The notes beneath the pieces are model-generated. The model searched no databases, was not told the origin of the DNA, and was given only the letters and a program-made list of their open reading frames with translations. A stretch of 64,000 nucleotides of DNA, from positions 147,417-211,416 of the forward strand of contig JAJEKB010020264.1 of the NCBI GenBank assembly GCA_022393335.1, given 5' to 3'. Within the stretch, counting starts at the first letter, position 1; each line of letters starts with the position of its first letter. This document shows positions 23,124 to 33,597 of this stretch, piece by piece. Origin of the DNA: Macrotrachela quadricornifera (taxonomy: Eukaryota > Rotifera > Eurotatoria > Philodinida > Philodinidae). Both the position numbers and the translations under genes were made by a program.

Positions 23124-24324
23124 TAGGGTTGGCACATTTACTTTACTTTTTCTTTAGGCGAATAAGGTAAAGTAAATAATCTATTTACTATTTACTGTAG
23201 TAAAGTAAATATATTTACAAGTAAATATAGAAATGTTATTTATGTTTCTCATTCAGATCTGTAAATTAAGTATATGCTTACGTCAAAATTTTATGCTGTG
23301 AAAGGGAGTACCCATAAGTCCTCAAGTCCTATATTATAAGAGTACCCATAGGCCCTCATGTCCTACAATACAAGGGAACCCATACCTCCTCAAGTTCTAT
23401 GTTATAAGGGTAACCCTCCGATGCGTCCTTATCTTGATGGAGGAAAAACGCCTCGAAATCTGATTGGTTGAAACTCTTTTGCAACAGCCAATCAGATTCC
23501 GAGGCGTTTTTTCTTCATTAAGATAAGGACGGAACATATGGTTATCCAGGCCAATTTGAGGTTATCAAGGGTGCTCTACAAAAGTCCTCATAGAATCCCC
23601 GACGGTTGTTCATGAAATAAGCGAGTTTCAATTTCCTGCAATCTGATTGGCTGTTGCAAAAGAGTTTCAGCCAATCAGATTTCGAGGCGTTTTTTCTCCA
23701 TCAAGATAAGGACGGAACATAGGGTTACCCGGGCCAATTTGAGGTTATCAATGGTGCTCTACAAAAGTCCTCATAGAATCCCTGACGGTTATCCTTAAAA
23801 TAAGCGAGTTACAATTTTCTACTATCTGATTGGCTGTTATGAAAGATGTTTCAGCCAATCAGATTTCGAGGCGTTTTTTCTCCATTAAGATAAGGACGAA
23901 ACATAGAGTTATCCAGGCCCATTTGAGGTTATCAAGGGTGCTCTACAAAAGTCCTCATAGAATCCCCGACGGTTGTTCATGAAATAGGCGAGCTTCAATT
24001 TGCGGCCATGTGATTGGACCATTTTTCGACTAATAATAAAGCGCACGCAGCGACCGACATTTTACGGTAGGTACTTAGCTACTAGTAAAGTAAATGTATG
24101 GTGCCATCCTTCAGTAGGGAGTCTAAGGGTACTCTCATAGTATAGTAGATGAGGACCCAAGGGTACTTCTATAGTATAGCAGTTGAGGACCTCAGGGTAC
24201 TCCTATAGTTTAGTAGTTGGGGAGCTAAGGGTACCCTCATAGTATTGTGGTTGAGGGCCTATGGAACAGAAAATAATTTTTATTTACTTTACTTTAGTAA
24301 CGTAAAAATAAAGTGCCACCCCTA
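23124..24324. mobile_element. Nested hAT-like element, TAGGGKTGGCAC ends
   Basis: 1201 bp. The left end is TAGGGTTGGCACATTTACTT; the right end in reverse complement is TAGGGGTGGCACTTTATTTT. It is flanked by GGTCCAAT (23116-23123) and GTTCCAAT (24325-24332), an 8-bp target duplication with one mismatch. This is the hAT pattern. It is non-autonomous and filled with internal tandem repeats. It lies inside the 22909-24710 element, so it inserted later. Confidence 0.6.
23450..24005 (+). repeat. About 180-bp tandem repeat, three units
   Basis: Each unit holds 'CAGCCAATCAGATT', 'CGAGGCGTTTTTTCT', 'AAGATAAGGACG', 'TTTGAGGTTATCAA' and 'GTGCTCTACAAAAGTCCTCA' in the same order. The 'AAGATAAGGACG' blocks start near 23520, 23703 and 23886. 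Each unit also contains a small inverted repeat (CTGATTGGCTG with CAGCCAATCAG). Confidence 0.8.
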
Positions 24325-24539
24325 GTTCCAATTAGATTCCAAGGAAGCTTATCTTCACTATTATGTATTTGGCAAATAGGGTTCTATGGCCATTTTGGTA
24401 GAGGATGTTGAGAAGAACAAAAGTTCTCGTGAACAACAATATTGTTTCTGTGGTGCATAAGCGAGAAAAACGGTCCGGAAATCTCATTGGTTTAGAAGGG
24501 CCGCGTCAGACTTGGACAGAAACAGGTGGATGCAAGTAG

Positions 24540-24700
24540 ATTTATGTCAAGTACAAGTACAAGTATTTCTGCGTAAGTACAAGTACAAGTACTCCATCCA
24601 AGTACAGGTCAAAGTACAATCATTCAAGTACAAGTACAAGTATAAGTACTTTCCACCAAGTACAAGTACAAGTACTTGTAATTGATGTACTTGTACTTGT
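24540..24700. repeat. Degenerate (CAAGTA)n array
   Basis: Inverse counterpart of the array at 22921-23100 (CAAGTACAAGTACAAGTA type with interruptions). Confidence 0.75.
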
Positions 24701-24718
24701 CCTACCTCTGGGATCAAG

Positions 24719-25556
24719 TGAATTAAAGTGTCGAACGTTAATTGTTGATCAACGAAGTAGGAATTAAAAAAAGATAAAATGATCTGATTGAAGTTTGTTT
24801 AAAAAGATAAGAAAAATCGAATCATTGTCATAAAAATCATCTATCATATTCGTTATCATGACAATTCTTTTGCATCTAAAAATATGTCAATTCATAAAGG
24901 AGTTTTAAATATTGTACAGTAAATGCAATCTCCAATAAAATGTATATAATCTATGCAAAGAGACTCATTTCACATGTTTTAGCATTTTTTTTGGAACAAA
25001 AGTTTCTGCAAAACAAGAGTTCGAGAATGACGAGAAAAAGGACAATTCTTTAATAGACTAAATCATAATATGACATTTCGAACTATAACAAAAAAAAGCA
25101 AAGACATCAGAATGACTAAATATGAATATGCCAGTCTTTGTAGCACACTTATCTGAAATCGATTAATAAGTCAATGAATCATCTTTGACTCATTTTCTCT
25201 TTGTTTCTGTCACTTTGTCATAAAGATACGATAGAATAAGAACATGAACATGGTCATATCTATTACATTATTATCTTCTAACTTCTGTACAGTTATATAT
25301 ATGTTCAAAGAAACAACTTTGTTTTTGTTAATATTAGAATGAGTTGGTTATTTCTTTATAGTGAATATATAAACTTGTATTACAAAGAGATTTTCTAGAA
25401 TTTTATTCAAATTATTTAGTTATATTCGACATATAAAATAAAATCATTGAAAGATAAGCTTATTAATGTCGAAATTTCGCCATGTGTTCTCGATCGTTTG
25501 TCCTAAATATTCATTTTAATAAGTATAATGGAAATTTCTTTAATAAAAATAAAGTA
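24719..25556. other. 3' flank of the PBZ gene
   Basis: AT-rich, no other gene seen. It should contain the 3' UTR and polyadenylation site of the minus-strand gene ending at 25557; a minus-strand AATAAA lies at 25403-25408. Confidence 0.35.
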
Positions 25557-28500
25557 TTACTTAGTACAGTTAATATCGAAGTGACATTTCGGTTTTGAAG
25601 AATGACCATTAGTCGAATCATTTGGATGAGCAAATCGAGAGCGATGATCGGAGTCAAAACTTCAATAAATAGAACAAGATATGATTAATATTTAATGAAA
25701 AAAATCTATTTATAGAACTAAACTAATTATTATCCTTCAATTTTTAGAAAATTGATGAACTCAAATCTATATTATAATAGACAAACTTTCTTCGGGAACT
25801 TTTATCTGATTGGTCACAGAACAGAAAACAAAATTATATATACACGTTGTATATGGCTATACATTATGTATATATTTCGTACACGTCCATCTATAATGAT
25901 ATATGTCAGTCATCTATATTATATTTTATACCCAGGAAATTTTTTCTAATGTTCATTAATCCTTTTGAAGGCGTTGGTGCAAATGTGCATCACTCTTTTG
26001 TTTTCAATTGCAGAGTTATGATAAACTAAGACCGATGGGTATGTTAGAAAGAAGAATGATACTGTATAGATGAAATTAATTCATAGTTACTCGAAATTAA
26101 GTAACACAGTTTATCTGTTTCTTCAGGAGGGAATTTTGAAGAATGTTATCATTAGTTCTCATCTCCAAAAGAATTTTGCCCGTCCAAAATTCGCCGGTGA
26201 AGGGGTTAAATTGATTTCTCCTCTGGTATTGAAGTTCAACCAAGGGTGAAAACAACAGACTCTCGAAGTTCAAGAAAGTACAGAAAAGTATAGTGGAAGT
26301 ACAGTGGAGGTATAGGAAAATACAGTGAGAACATAGGAAAGTACAGTAAACGTATAGAGAAGTATAGTGGAAGTACAGTAGAGGTATAGGAAAGTACAGT
26401 GAACGTATAAGGAAATACAGTGGAGGTACAAAGAAGTACAGTGGGAACACCGGGAAGTACAGGAAAGGACAGTGGAAGTGCAGGAAAGCACAGTGTAGAT
26501 ACAGGGATATACAGTGAGAATATAGGAAAGTACAGTGGAGGTACAGGGATATACAGTGAGAACATAGGACAGTACAGTGAAGGTATAGGAAAGTGCGGTG
26601 AGAGTACAGGGAACTATAATGAATGCACAGGGAACTACAGTGAGAGCACAGGGAAGTGCAGCGAAGGTACAGGGAGGTATAGCTGAAGCGCGCACTCCAT
26701 GGGCTCCACTTTATTCCCTTGAGTCTAACCTTTTCACAGGGGCCTCTAGTTTATTTAAATGTGTCTCTTTTTTTCTGAATATAGTAGATACTAATTGAAT
26801 GGAATATAAACATACTTATGACATTTTACTCCATAACGACACATCTGCTTTATAGATTGAATATGATCATGATTGTTCATTGAATGTTGATCTGATTTAC
26901 TTGGATGTAAGTATTGTTTTAGATGATCAGGATCTTTGCTGAAAAGAGACAATTCAATTTTTATGAAAGATTTCTTTCATATTAACAAAAATCTATTATT
27001 AATTATTACCATTTATTTTTTGTTTCCTAAAATATACTGTACAACTCGGTTTACTGGTAAATGTTGAACTATGTATTCAGACTCTCTAACAGATGATAGA
27101 CATTTTCCTTTTTTATGCTTCCTTTAGAAACTTGCTTTTATATAAAACTAGTAAGAGTAATTTAAGAAATGTTCAATATACTTGTAACAAGCTGTTCCAT
27201 AGCGGCACTTTTCTTTTTCAGAGTGACCATGATCTGAATCATTTGGATGTGCATACTGATTGAGATGATCAGCATCCTTACTTAAAAATAAAAGAAAATA
27301 ATATATAATCGAGTTTTCAGAGAAGAATTCTTTTTAGAACTGACAATTTATTAAACTAGTTAGTTAACATCAAAGAATTCATTTCATCAATAAATAATAG
27401 AAATTTTTGATTATAATAAATTATATAATAATTTTATATTAAGGTAAGTTCTAATGTTCATTCAGATTACTTGATTATTTTTCTCTGTATTAAAAGTGAT
27501 TTAGTGAAGAATTACTCTCATGAAATCGGAACGTGCAACCTCTTCGTAGTATGAGAGAGAAACTTAAAAGATATCTTTAAAGATAATGCGCGTACGCAGA
27601 AACTATCGGGCAGCAGTGATAGTGGATCGCAACGAAGCACTCGGACTGTGCTGAAGAAGGAAACGGTAAACCACTTCAGTATTCTTACCAAGAAAATTCA
27701 ATGAATAGACAATCAACGACGTTTCAAGTTATGGTGCTAGAAGATGAAATATCCAGGTCGAAAGGCACCCAAAAGATGACTGGGGAAGAGCCAAGGTCGA
27801 GTACAAATAGTACTGTAAATAATGACGCTATTGAATCAAATCCGAAAGGAAGTCCAATCGCTGAGCACTATAGATACAAGTGGAAAGACCAAAGCTTTTC
27901 AAAAACACATCAAATCGGTACATCGAATGTAAGAAGTATGAATCAAGGCAAGCTCGAAATAGTCAAAGTAGAAATGGACAGAATTAAAATAGACATTCTT
28001 GGAATAAGCGAACTCAAATGGACAGGAACTAGTCACTTCACATCAGGCAGCTACGAAGTTTATTTATCCCAAAAATGATAGAATGATTTCTATTTGACTT
28101 CAAGGAAAACCAACAAACTTAACAATGATACAGATCTACACACCAACTACACAAGCAAAAGAATCAACAATCAATGATTTCTACATAGATTTATAACAAA
28201 TACTCGACGATGTTCCAAAGAAAGGTGCCATATTGATAACTAGTGATTGGAATGCAAAGATTGGCGAAACTGCAGTACCTGATATAGTTGGAAAATTTGG
28301 TTTGGGAAAACGCAATGAAGCAGGTGAGAGATTGATTGATTTCTGCCAAGAAAACCATATGATCATCACCAATACATGTTTTCAACAACCGAAACGACGA
28401 CTATACACATGGACAACATCGAAATCAAATCGATTACATTCTCTGCAATAGATCATGGAAAAGCTCAATAACATCAATCAAAACACGACCAGGAGCTGAC

Positions 28501-31500
28501 TGCGGCACTGACCACGAAATTCTGTTAGAGTGCTTTAGAATCAAACTTAAGCAACAGTGCAAACCAACACAAACAGCAAAACCCGATCTACAAAACGTTC
28601 CGCATAAATACAAGGTAGAAGTAAAAAACAGATTCGACGTGTTCAATCTGCTCGACAAAGAACCTCAAGAATTATGGCAAGAAATACGCGACATAATCAA
28701 AGACGAAACAAACAAGCCTTCCCAAAATTTAACGCCAACTTTCAACATGCAGCAACAAAAGATAAAGAAAAACAAACTATACAAGAATGTGGAAAAGTAG
28801 AAGAATACAACAAGAAAAGAATGACAAGATACTTATTCAAGGAGATAAAATATTTCTGTGGACAATTTACACCCAGAAATGGCACCTTAGCAGATCAAAA
28901 TGGTAAACATTTAACAAATGGTGATCAAATCAAAAACAAATGGAAACAATATGCGGAGGAACTATACAAGAAGGAAATCAACGGACCAAGGAATTTGGAA
29001 CTCGACGATTATGAACCAGAACCAGATATTTTGGAAAGCGGAGTTAAAATTGCCTTGGAAACATGAGCAAATGGAAAAGCACCTGGACATGATGATATTC
29101 CAATTGAATCTTTTAAAACAATCAAAGAAGATACGGTGAAAATACTAACAAAATTATGTCAACAAATATGGAAAACATCGATATTCACTCCCATACCAAA
29201 GAATGGAAAGGCAAAAGATTGCTCAAATTACCAAACAATCGCTCTCATCTCACATGCCAGCAAGCTCATGCTCAAGATTGTACAACGGCGATTGGAACCT
29301 TTCCTCGTACGGGAAGTACCAGTTATACAAGTAGAATCCAGAAAAGGAAGGGGAACACGTGACCAAAGAGCAAACCTACGGTGGTTGATGGAAAAAGCTC
29401 CTGAATACCAAAAAGAGTTTCACTTATGTTTCATCAACTATAGTAAAGCTTTCGACTGTGTAGATCATGAGAAACTCTGGTCTGTACTATTAGAAATGGG
29501 TGTGCCCAAGCATTTGATTATCCTTATAAAGAACTTACACACAAATCAACAAGCGTCAGTGAAAACGGATTATGGAAATACCAACTGGTTCAACATTGGA
29601 AAAGGTGTACGATAAGGCTACATACTATCTCCATACTTATTTAATTTATATGCAGAACGTATAATGAGAAGAGCTGGGATAGATGAAGCAGTAGGTGGTA
29701 TAAAGATTGGCGGACGAAATATCAACAACTTACGTTACGCAAATGATACTACAATGTTGGCTGAAACAGCTGATGATCTCCAATGCCTCCTACGGAAAGT
29801 AAAAGAGGAAAGTGCAGCTGCAGGACTAAAACTGAATATGAAAAAGACCTTCGTGATGACAAATGGACCCATTCAAGAATCTCACATCGACAATGAACAA
29901 GTGGAAATAGTCAAAGACTTCACTTTCTTGGGCTCTAGTATAAACACCGACGGTAACGGCAGTAGCGAAATAAAAAGAAGACTTCTTATGGATAGAAAGA
30001 CAATGGTTAGCCTGGACAAACTTATCAATAGCAAGGATATCAGCCTGGCCATCAAAATTAAAGTAATCAAAACGATGGTTTTTCCGGTAACAACGTATGA
30101 ATGTGAAAGCTGAACAATAAAACAAGCAGATCGAAGAAAAATCGACGCCTTCGAACTTTGGTGCTGAAGAAGATTACTTCGTATTCCATGGGAAGAGAAA
30201 AGAACCAACAAATCTATTTTACAAAAAATAAAACCGGAATGCTCACTGGAAGCTTCAATGGTGAAATTAAAATTATCATACTTTGGACATATAATGCGAC
30301 GACAACACTCGTTAGAAAAAGAAATAATCCTTGACATGGTCGGTGGTAAACGGCGCAGAGGAAGGCAAATGAAAAGGTGGATTGACACAATAAAAGACGA
30401 CACAAATTTAACATTAACTCAACTCAACACAATGGTGCATAACAGAAACATGTGGAGAAGTCTGATTCATCGGATCGCTAAGAGTCAGACTCGACTGAAT
30501 GGATAAAACAACAAAAAGTGAAGAATTCACTGTATCATTTTTCGGTTAAAACAATGAGACTTATGTGATGTAAATAAAAAGCCTTCAAATCTTTGCTGAA
30601 ATGTTTTTTTTTTATTTTACGTATGAATTTTGACAGAGATTGCTATCATAACTGACTTTCTTAATGCACCAAGTAACAGTAGTGTAAGANNNNNNNNNNC
30701 AGTAGTGTAAGAAATATTCTACATACTTATAACAGGCTGCTCCATATTGGCATTTCGGCTTTGCATATTTACTGTGAGTGCTGGCACTCCCTGATTTACT
30801 AAATGAGTTATCTGGATGTGCATATCTATCGAGATGATCCGTGTCCGTTCTATAAGAGAAAAAATAAGATTGATTGAATAAAATAATTTTAAAAAATAAC
30901 ATACCGATAACAATCTGATCCATAACGACATATTATCTTGTCAGACTGATCCTTCGAAGCATTTCCTGTTGTATGATAATCTGAATCACCTGGATGTGCA
31001 AAATCTTCACGATGAGCATCATCATGTCTTTAAGAAACAAAAAAAATGTATGATTAATGATTCACAAAAGAATTTTTAAAATACGAAACCTGTAACAACT
31101 TCGACCATATCGACATTGTTGACGTGCTGCCGCTATTAACAAAAGCAAAATAGAATATGAAAACAAATCTTTATGTGAATGAAAATAGATAAAATCATTC
31201 ATGAAAAGACTGAACATTCGAGCATTAATACTTACACGAAGATTTTCCAAAGGGTGATTTATGTTCTCGAACAAAGTGACCAGGTCGCGCAAGTTTAGCT
31301 AAAAATACAACAAATATACTTTTAAGATACGTTTTCTTTTATCAATCAATTTTTATTCTTATGAAAATACAAGGATCTATAAGAAACAAAAAAAGCGAAG
31401 TGTATTGACTGTATCTTATCACTCAATATATACCTCTCTGTCGCATACAACATGAGCTTATATATGAGAAAGATTAAATAAAAGGAGATTACGACAGAAA

Positions 31501-31596
31501 GAAAATAAGACTTAACCATGAATAGATAAATGCAAAAGTAACACGATTATGCTGACGAATATCGAGTATACAAAAATACATAGTGAAAATTTCGTG
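25557..31596 (-). CDS. Multi-exon gene encoding a tandem PBZ zinc-finger protein
   Basis: Found by translating short exons with matching phases on the minus strand: 31517-31596, 31236-31298, 31090-31132, 30905-31027, 30727-30849, 27182-27280, 26816-26938 and 25557-25659 (ends in TAA). All introns are GT/AG. From the third exon on, each exon encodes the end of one PBZ finger and the start of the next, the intron falling directly after C-Y-R/K. Fingers seen: CRYGRSCYR+HDDAHREDFAHP, CRYGSDCYR+TDTDHLDRYAHP, CQYGAACYK+DADHLNQYAHP, CRYGTACYK+DPDHLKQYLHP, CRYGVKCHK+DSDHRSRFAHP, then a half finger CHFDINCTK. The pattern C-x-Y-G-x-x-C-Y-R...H...HP is that of PBZ (poly-ADP-ribose-binding zinc finger, as in APLF). 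The first exon encodes a hydrophobic run (VSIIVLLLHLSIHA) that looks like a signal peptide, but no ATG is in frame, so the 5' end is unresolved. A decayed LINE and a minisatellite sit in introns. Confidence 0.75.
26250..26690. repeat. 21-bp minisatellite in an intron of the PBZ gene
   Basis: About 20 degenerate units of the type GGAAAGTACAGTGAAGGTA (period 21, made of two half units near 10-11 bp). Because 21 is divisible by three and stops are rare, several frames on both strands stay open and mimic proteins with a 7-residue repeat (STGKYSE-like). Not a gene. Confidence 0.85.
27540..30600 (+). mobile_element. RTE-clade (BovB-like) LINE, decayed
   Basis: About 3 kb, in the large intron of the PBZ gene and opposite in orientation to it. 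The endonuclease and RT regions are described in the pseudogene entry. Exact ends were not fixed: the 5' end is near the GTATGAGAGAG region at 27550, and the 3' end is near AAAAGCCTTCAAATC followed by a T run at 30603. No target duplication identified. Confidence 0.7.
27701..30506 (+). pseudogene. RTE-type endonuclease and reverse transcriptase, inactivated
   Basis: In order: an APE-like endonuclease start (IGTSNVRSMNQGKLE, near 27915; ILGISELKWTG near 27995), ILITSDWNAKIG near 28234, then RT blocks AKDCSNYQTIALIS (29210), CFINYSKAFDCVD (29430), LSPYLFNLYAE (29630) and LRYANDTTMLAE (29730), and a C-terminal PWEEKR...LSYFGHIMRR region to 30506. The layout and wording match the RTE/BovB clade, whose endonuclease was also captured in the ruminant CFDP2 gene. 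It is dead: multiple stops and frame changes; the catalytic Asp of motif A is Asn (F-I-N-Y), motif B has a stop at G-V-R-*-G, and motif C is Y-A-N-D instead of YADD. Confidence 0.8.
30677..30712. other. Assembly gap flanked by a 13-bp direct repeat
   Basis: The 13 bases CAGTAGTGTAAGA occur immediately left (30677-30689) and right (30700-30712) of ten Ns. This is typical of two contig ends that overlap but were not merged, so the Ns may be spurious. It lies just downstream of a PBZ exon, in the intron. Confidence 0.7.
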
Positions 31597-31793
31597 CTAT
31601 GAAATTATTTATTATTTGAATATCCTTGCTTTTTATTAGAACTTTTCTATTGAGTATAGTACGAAAGAATCGCACTTCCAATATGCAGAACTCTTATTTT
31701 TAAGCTTCTGGCAATAATTACCTCCTTATATTTTGAATATAAATTTTACACAATGAAAGCAGTTTTAGAGGTACTAAGTAAATACTTACGAGA

Positions 31794-32335
31794 AAACCTT
31801 TAGGAGTTAAATCGCATTTGGCTTGAGACTATACCCATTAGATAGATCCTACTGAGATGTGCTCAGATCCATAAGAGTTCAAGTGCATGAACCTCTAGAG
31901 GCGAGATACTGATTTTTTTAAGGATACTTTTCTAATGGAGTCTTGGTATTCGAGAAAATTCAAACTTTCAGACCTTTAGCACAAAGCGTTCATTGGCCAC
32001 TGGTTCCAGCAGTGCGAGCGTTCTACATAAGGAACCATAGGAGTTTTGACTAGTTTATAATTCACGAAAGGTTTGTGCTAAACTTCTGAAATTTTGTATG
32101 ATACCTACTCTTGTAGAGACTTTTAATTGGATGAAGCTTCAAGTCTAAATTCTAAAGTTTAAGTTTTCTTGAATACTAAGACTCCATTAGAAAAATATCC
32201 TAAAAAATCTAGTATCTCGCCTCTAGAGATCCATGCACTTGAATCCTTATGGATCTGAGCACATTTCAGTAGGATCTATCTAATGACTACAGCCTCAAGC
32301 CAAAAGCAATTTAATACCTGAAGAGGTTTCCTCAT
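31794..32335. mobile_element. Palindromic element, complete copy of the family at position 1
   Basis: The arms of about 170-200 bp pair 'GAGTTAAATCGCATTTGGCT' with 'AGCCAAAAGCAATTTAATAC', 'AGATAGATCCTACTGAGATG' with 'CATTTCAGTAGGATCTATCT', and 'GGAGTCTTGGTATTC' with 'GAATACTAAGACTCC'. No ORF. It lies between the PBZ gene 5' end and the 3' end of the kinase gene. Confidence 0.65.
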
Positions 32336-32412
32336 TAGTATTATTGTAAAACTCTGTTGTTTTTTAAACAAAGACTAAATGATATTTTCGCTTCTTTCAA
32401 AGAGTTTTATAC

Positions 32413-33597
32413 CTATTCATGTTCCGTACCTAGTTCATTTCGAATATCGTCGGATACTTTCATATGACATACATCATCAACAGGACATAAATTTTCATGA
32501 AGCGATTGAAAAATCTTCCGAAGTGCTGGATGTCCTCTCATCTGCATGAGTGTTGCTTTTGCGCTGGAACGTTCTTCAGGATTCTTTTTTAATAGAAGTT
32601 CAATGATTCTCTTATATCCACCATACCGTGGTACTACGATGTCTTTAGCATGTTGATCGTTACAAAAAGCATCATATTCAAATTGATCTTTCCATGGTAG
32701 GCGTTCAAAGAAAAAAATATAGAACATAACACCAGCTGCCCATGCATCTGACTTCTTATGAAGATGTCGAGTCATAATATTCTTTGAATTACGTTGCACA
32801 AATTCTGGTGAAGCAAAAAACACAGTATGTGATTTAGTTGCATCGACAGTTAATTGAGCACGTGATACATCCATCTTTTCAACTGTACCGAAATCGATTA
32901 GTTTGACATAAAAGCAATCATTGTCTGGAATAATAACAAAATTTTGTGGTTTAATATCACCATGAATAATATCTAATTTTTCAAGAAAGGTCAATGCACG
33001 TAATACATAAACAATAATAGTAATACCAAGAAGAAATTTACTTTCAATTTCCATTTGTACAACTTGATTAAACCAGAAATCGTGAAGATCACAAAAAGCT
33101 AATTCCATTGCAATATGAATCTTTTCTGATGTGAATTTACTTCCAAAATAATTGATTATTGGATGATTTTCAAGCGATATCCTTTTTGTTAAATTTAAAA
33201 AACGAATTTCATTTTGAATTTCCTCTCGAATATTAGGTATGTTTTTCATAATTTTAATTGCTACAATACGATTTTTATTGCGTATTTGTCCTTTGTAAAC
33301 TTCACCGAATCCACCTTTACTAATAAAATCAAGAATTTCATATGTTACACCTTCGATTTCAATTTGATCTTGAACAATATTATTACTACTATTATTATGT
33401 CTTATGGGTTCAAACATATTCTTGCCCATATCATTAAGCATTACATCACATTTTCTTTTATATGTACTGTGTTTTTGTGAAAGACGTTTTGCAATTTCAA
33501 CATTTTGTTGCATAAGTATTTCCGTTTGTTCTTCATTTTTCGCACGTGAAAAGTTTGATTCATCGGCTCCCATGATCCTTTTTCTTCCGTAAATCAA
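32413..33597 (-). CDS. Single-exon Ser/Thr-type protein kinase
   Basis: 394 residues (a start at Met9, MGADESNFSRAK, is equally possible). Kinase domain about 86-358: glycine loop SKGGFGEV (93-100), VAIK with Lys115, candidate alpha-C Glu130, catalytic loop HGDIKPQNF (212-220), DFG (235-237), S-P-E in place of APE (263-265) and the F-helix D-A-W-A-x-G-V (284-290). All catalytic residues are present. HRD is HGD, which removes the Arg that normally reads activation-loop phosphorylation, so it is probably regulated differently from RD kinases. The H-G/S-D-I/L-K-P-x-N-F and L-I-D-F-G combination recalls the MPS1/TTK group, but the assignment is weak. The N-terminal 80 residues are polar and lack a domain. 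No transmembrane segment. Lack of introns is notable beside the split genes nearby. Confidence 0.85.
   Translation of the reverse strand: MIYGRKRIMGADESNFSRAKNEEQTEILMQQNVEIAKRLSQKHSTYKRKCDVMLNDMGKNMFEPIRHNNSSNNIVQDQIEIEGVTYEILDFISKGGFGEVYKGQIRNKNRIVAIKIMKNIPNIREEIQNEIRFLNLTKRISLENHPIINYFGSKFTSEKIHIAMELAFCDLHDFWFNQVVQMEIESKFLLGITIIVYVLRALTFLEKLDIIHGDIKPQNFVIIPDNDCFYVKLIDFGTVEKMDVSRAQLTVDATKSHTVFFASPEFVQRNSKNIMTRHLHKKSDAWAAGVMFYIFFFERLPWKDQFEYDAFCNDQHAKDIVVPRYGGYKRIIELLLKKNPEERSSAKATLMQMRGHPALRKIFQSLHENLCPVDDVCHMKVSDDIRNELGTEHE

Larger units (their letters stand above)
22909..24710. mobile_element. hAT-like composite element with 8-bp target duplication GGATCAAG
   Basis: GGATCAAG occurs at 22901-22908 and again at 24711-24718. 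Just inside, the left end reads TAGAGCAAGGAC and the right end, in reverse complement, CAGAGGTAGGAC (9 of 12 identical). An 8-bp duplication with CAGNGGTAGGAC-type ends fits the hAT superfamily. The inside is degenerate TACTTG/CAAGTA arrays at both ends and a second hAT-like element in the middle. A copy of the terminal sequence (GTCCTACCTCTG) also occurs internally at 23098-23109, so the left array alone may once have been a short MITE. No transposase. Confidence 0.55.

Noticed and set aside
22901..24720. CRISPR-like appearance of the regularly repeated units
   Set aside because: Units of the TACTTG arrays are too short and those of the 180-bp array too long and contiguous, with no unique spacers; this is a eukaryotic transposon.
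26097..26798. Several overlapping long frames on both strands (up to 141 codons)
   Set aside because: They are readings of the 21-bp minisatellite; the 7-residue periodic peptides have no homolog-like features and lie in an intron.
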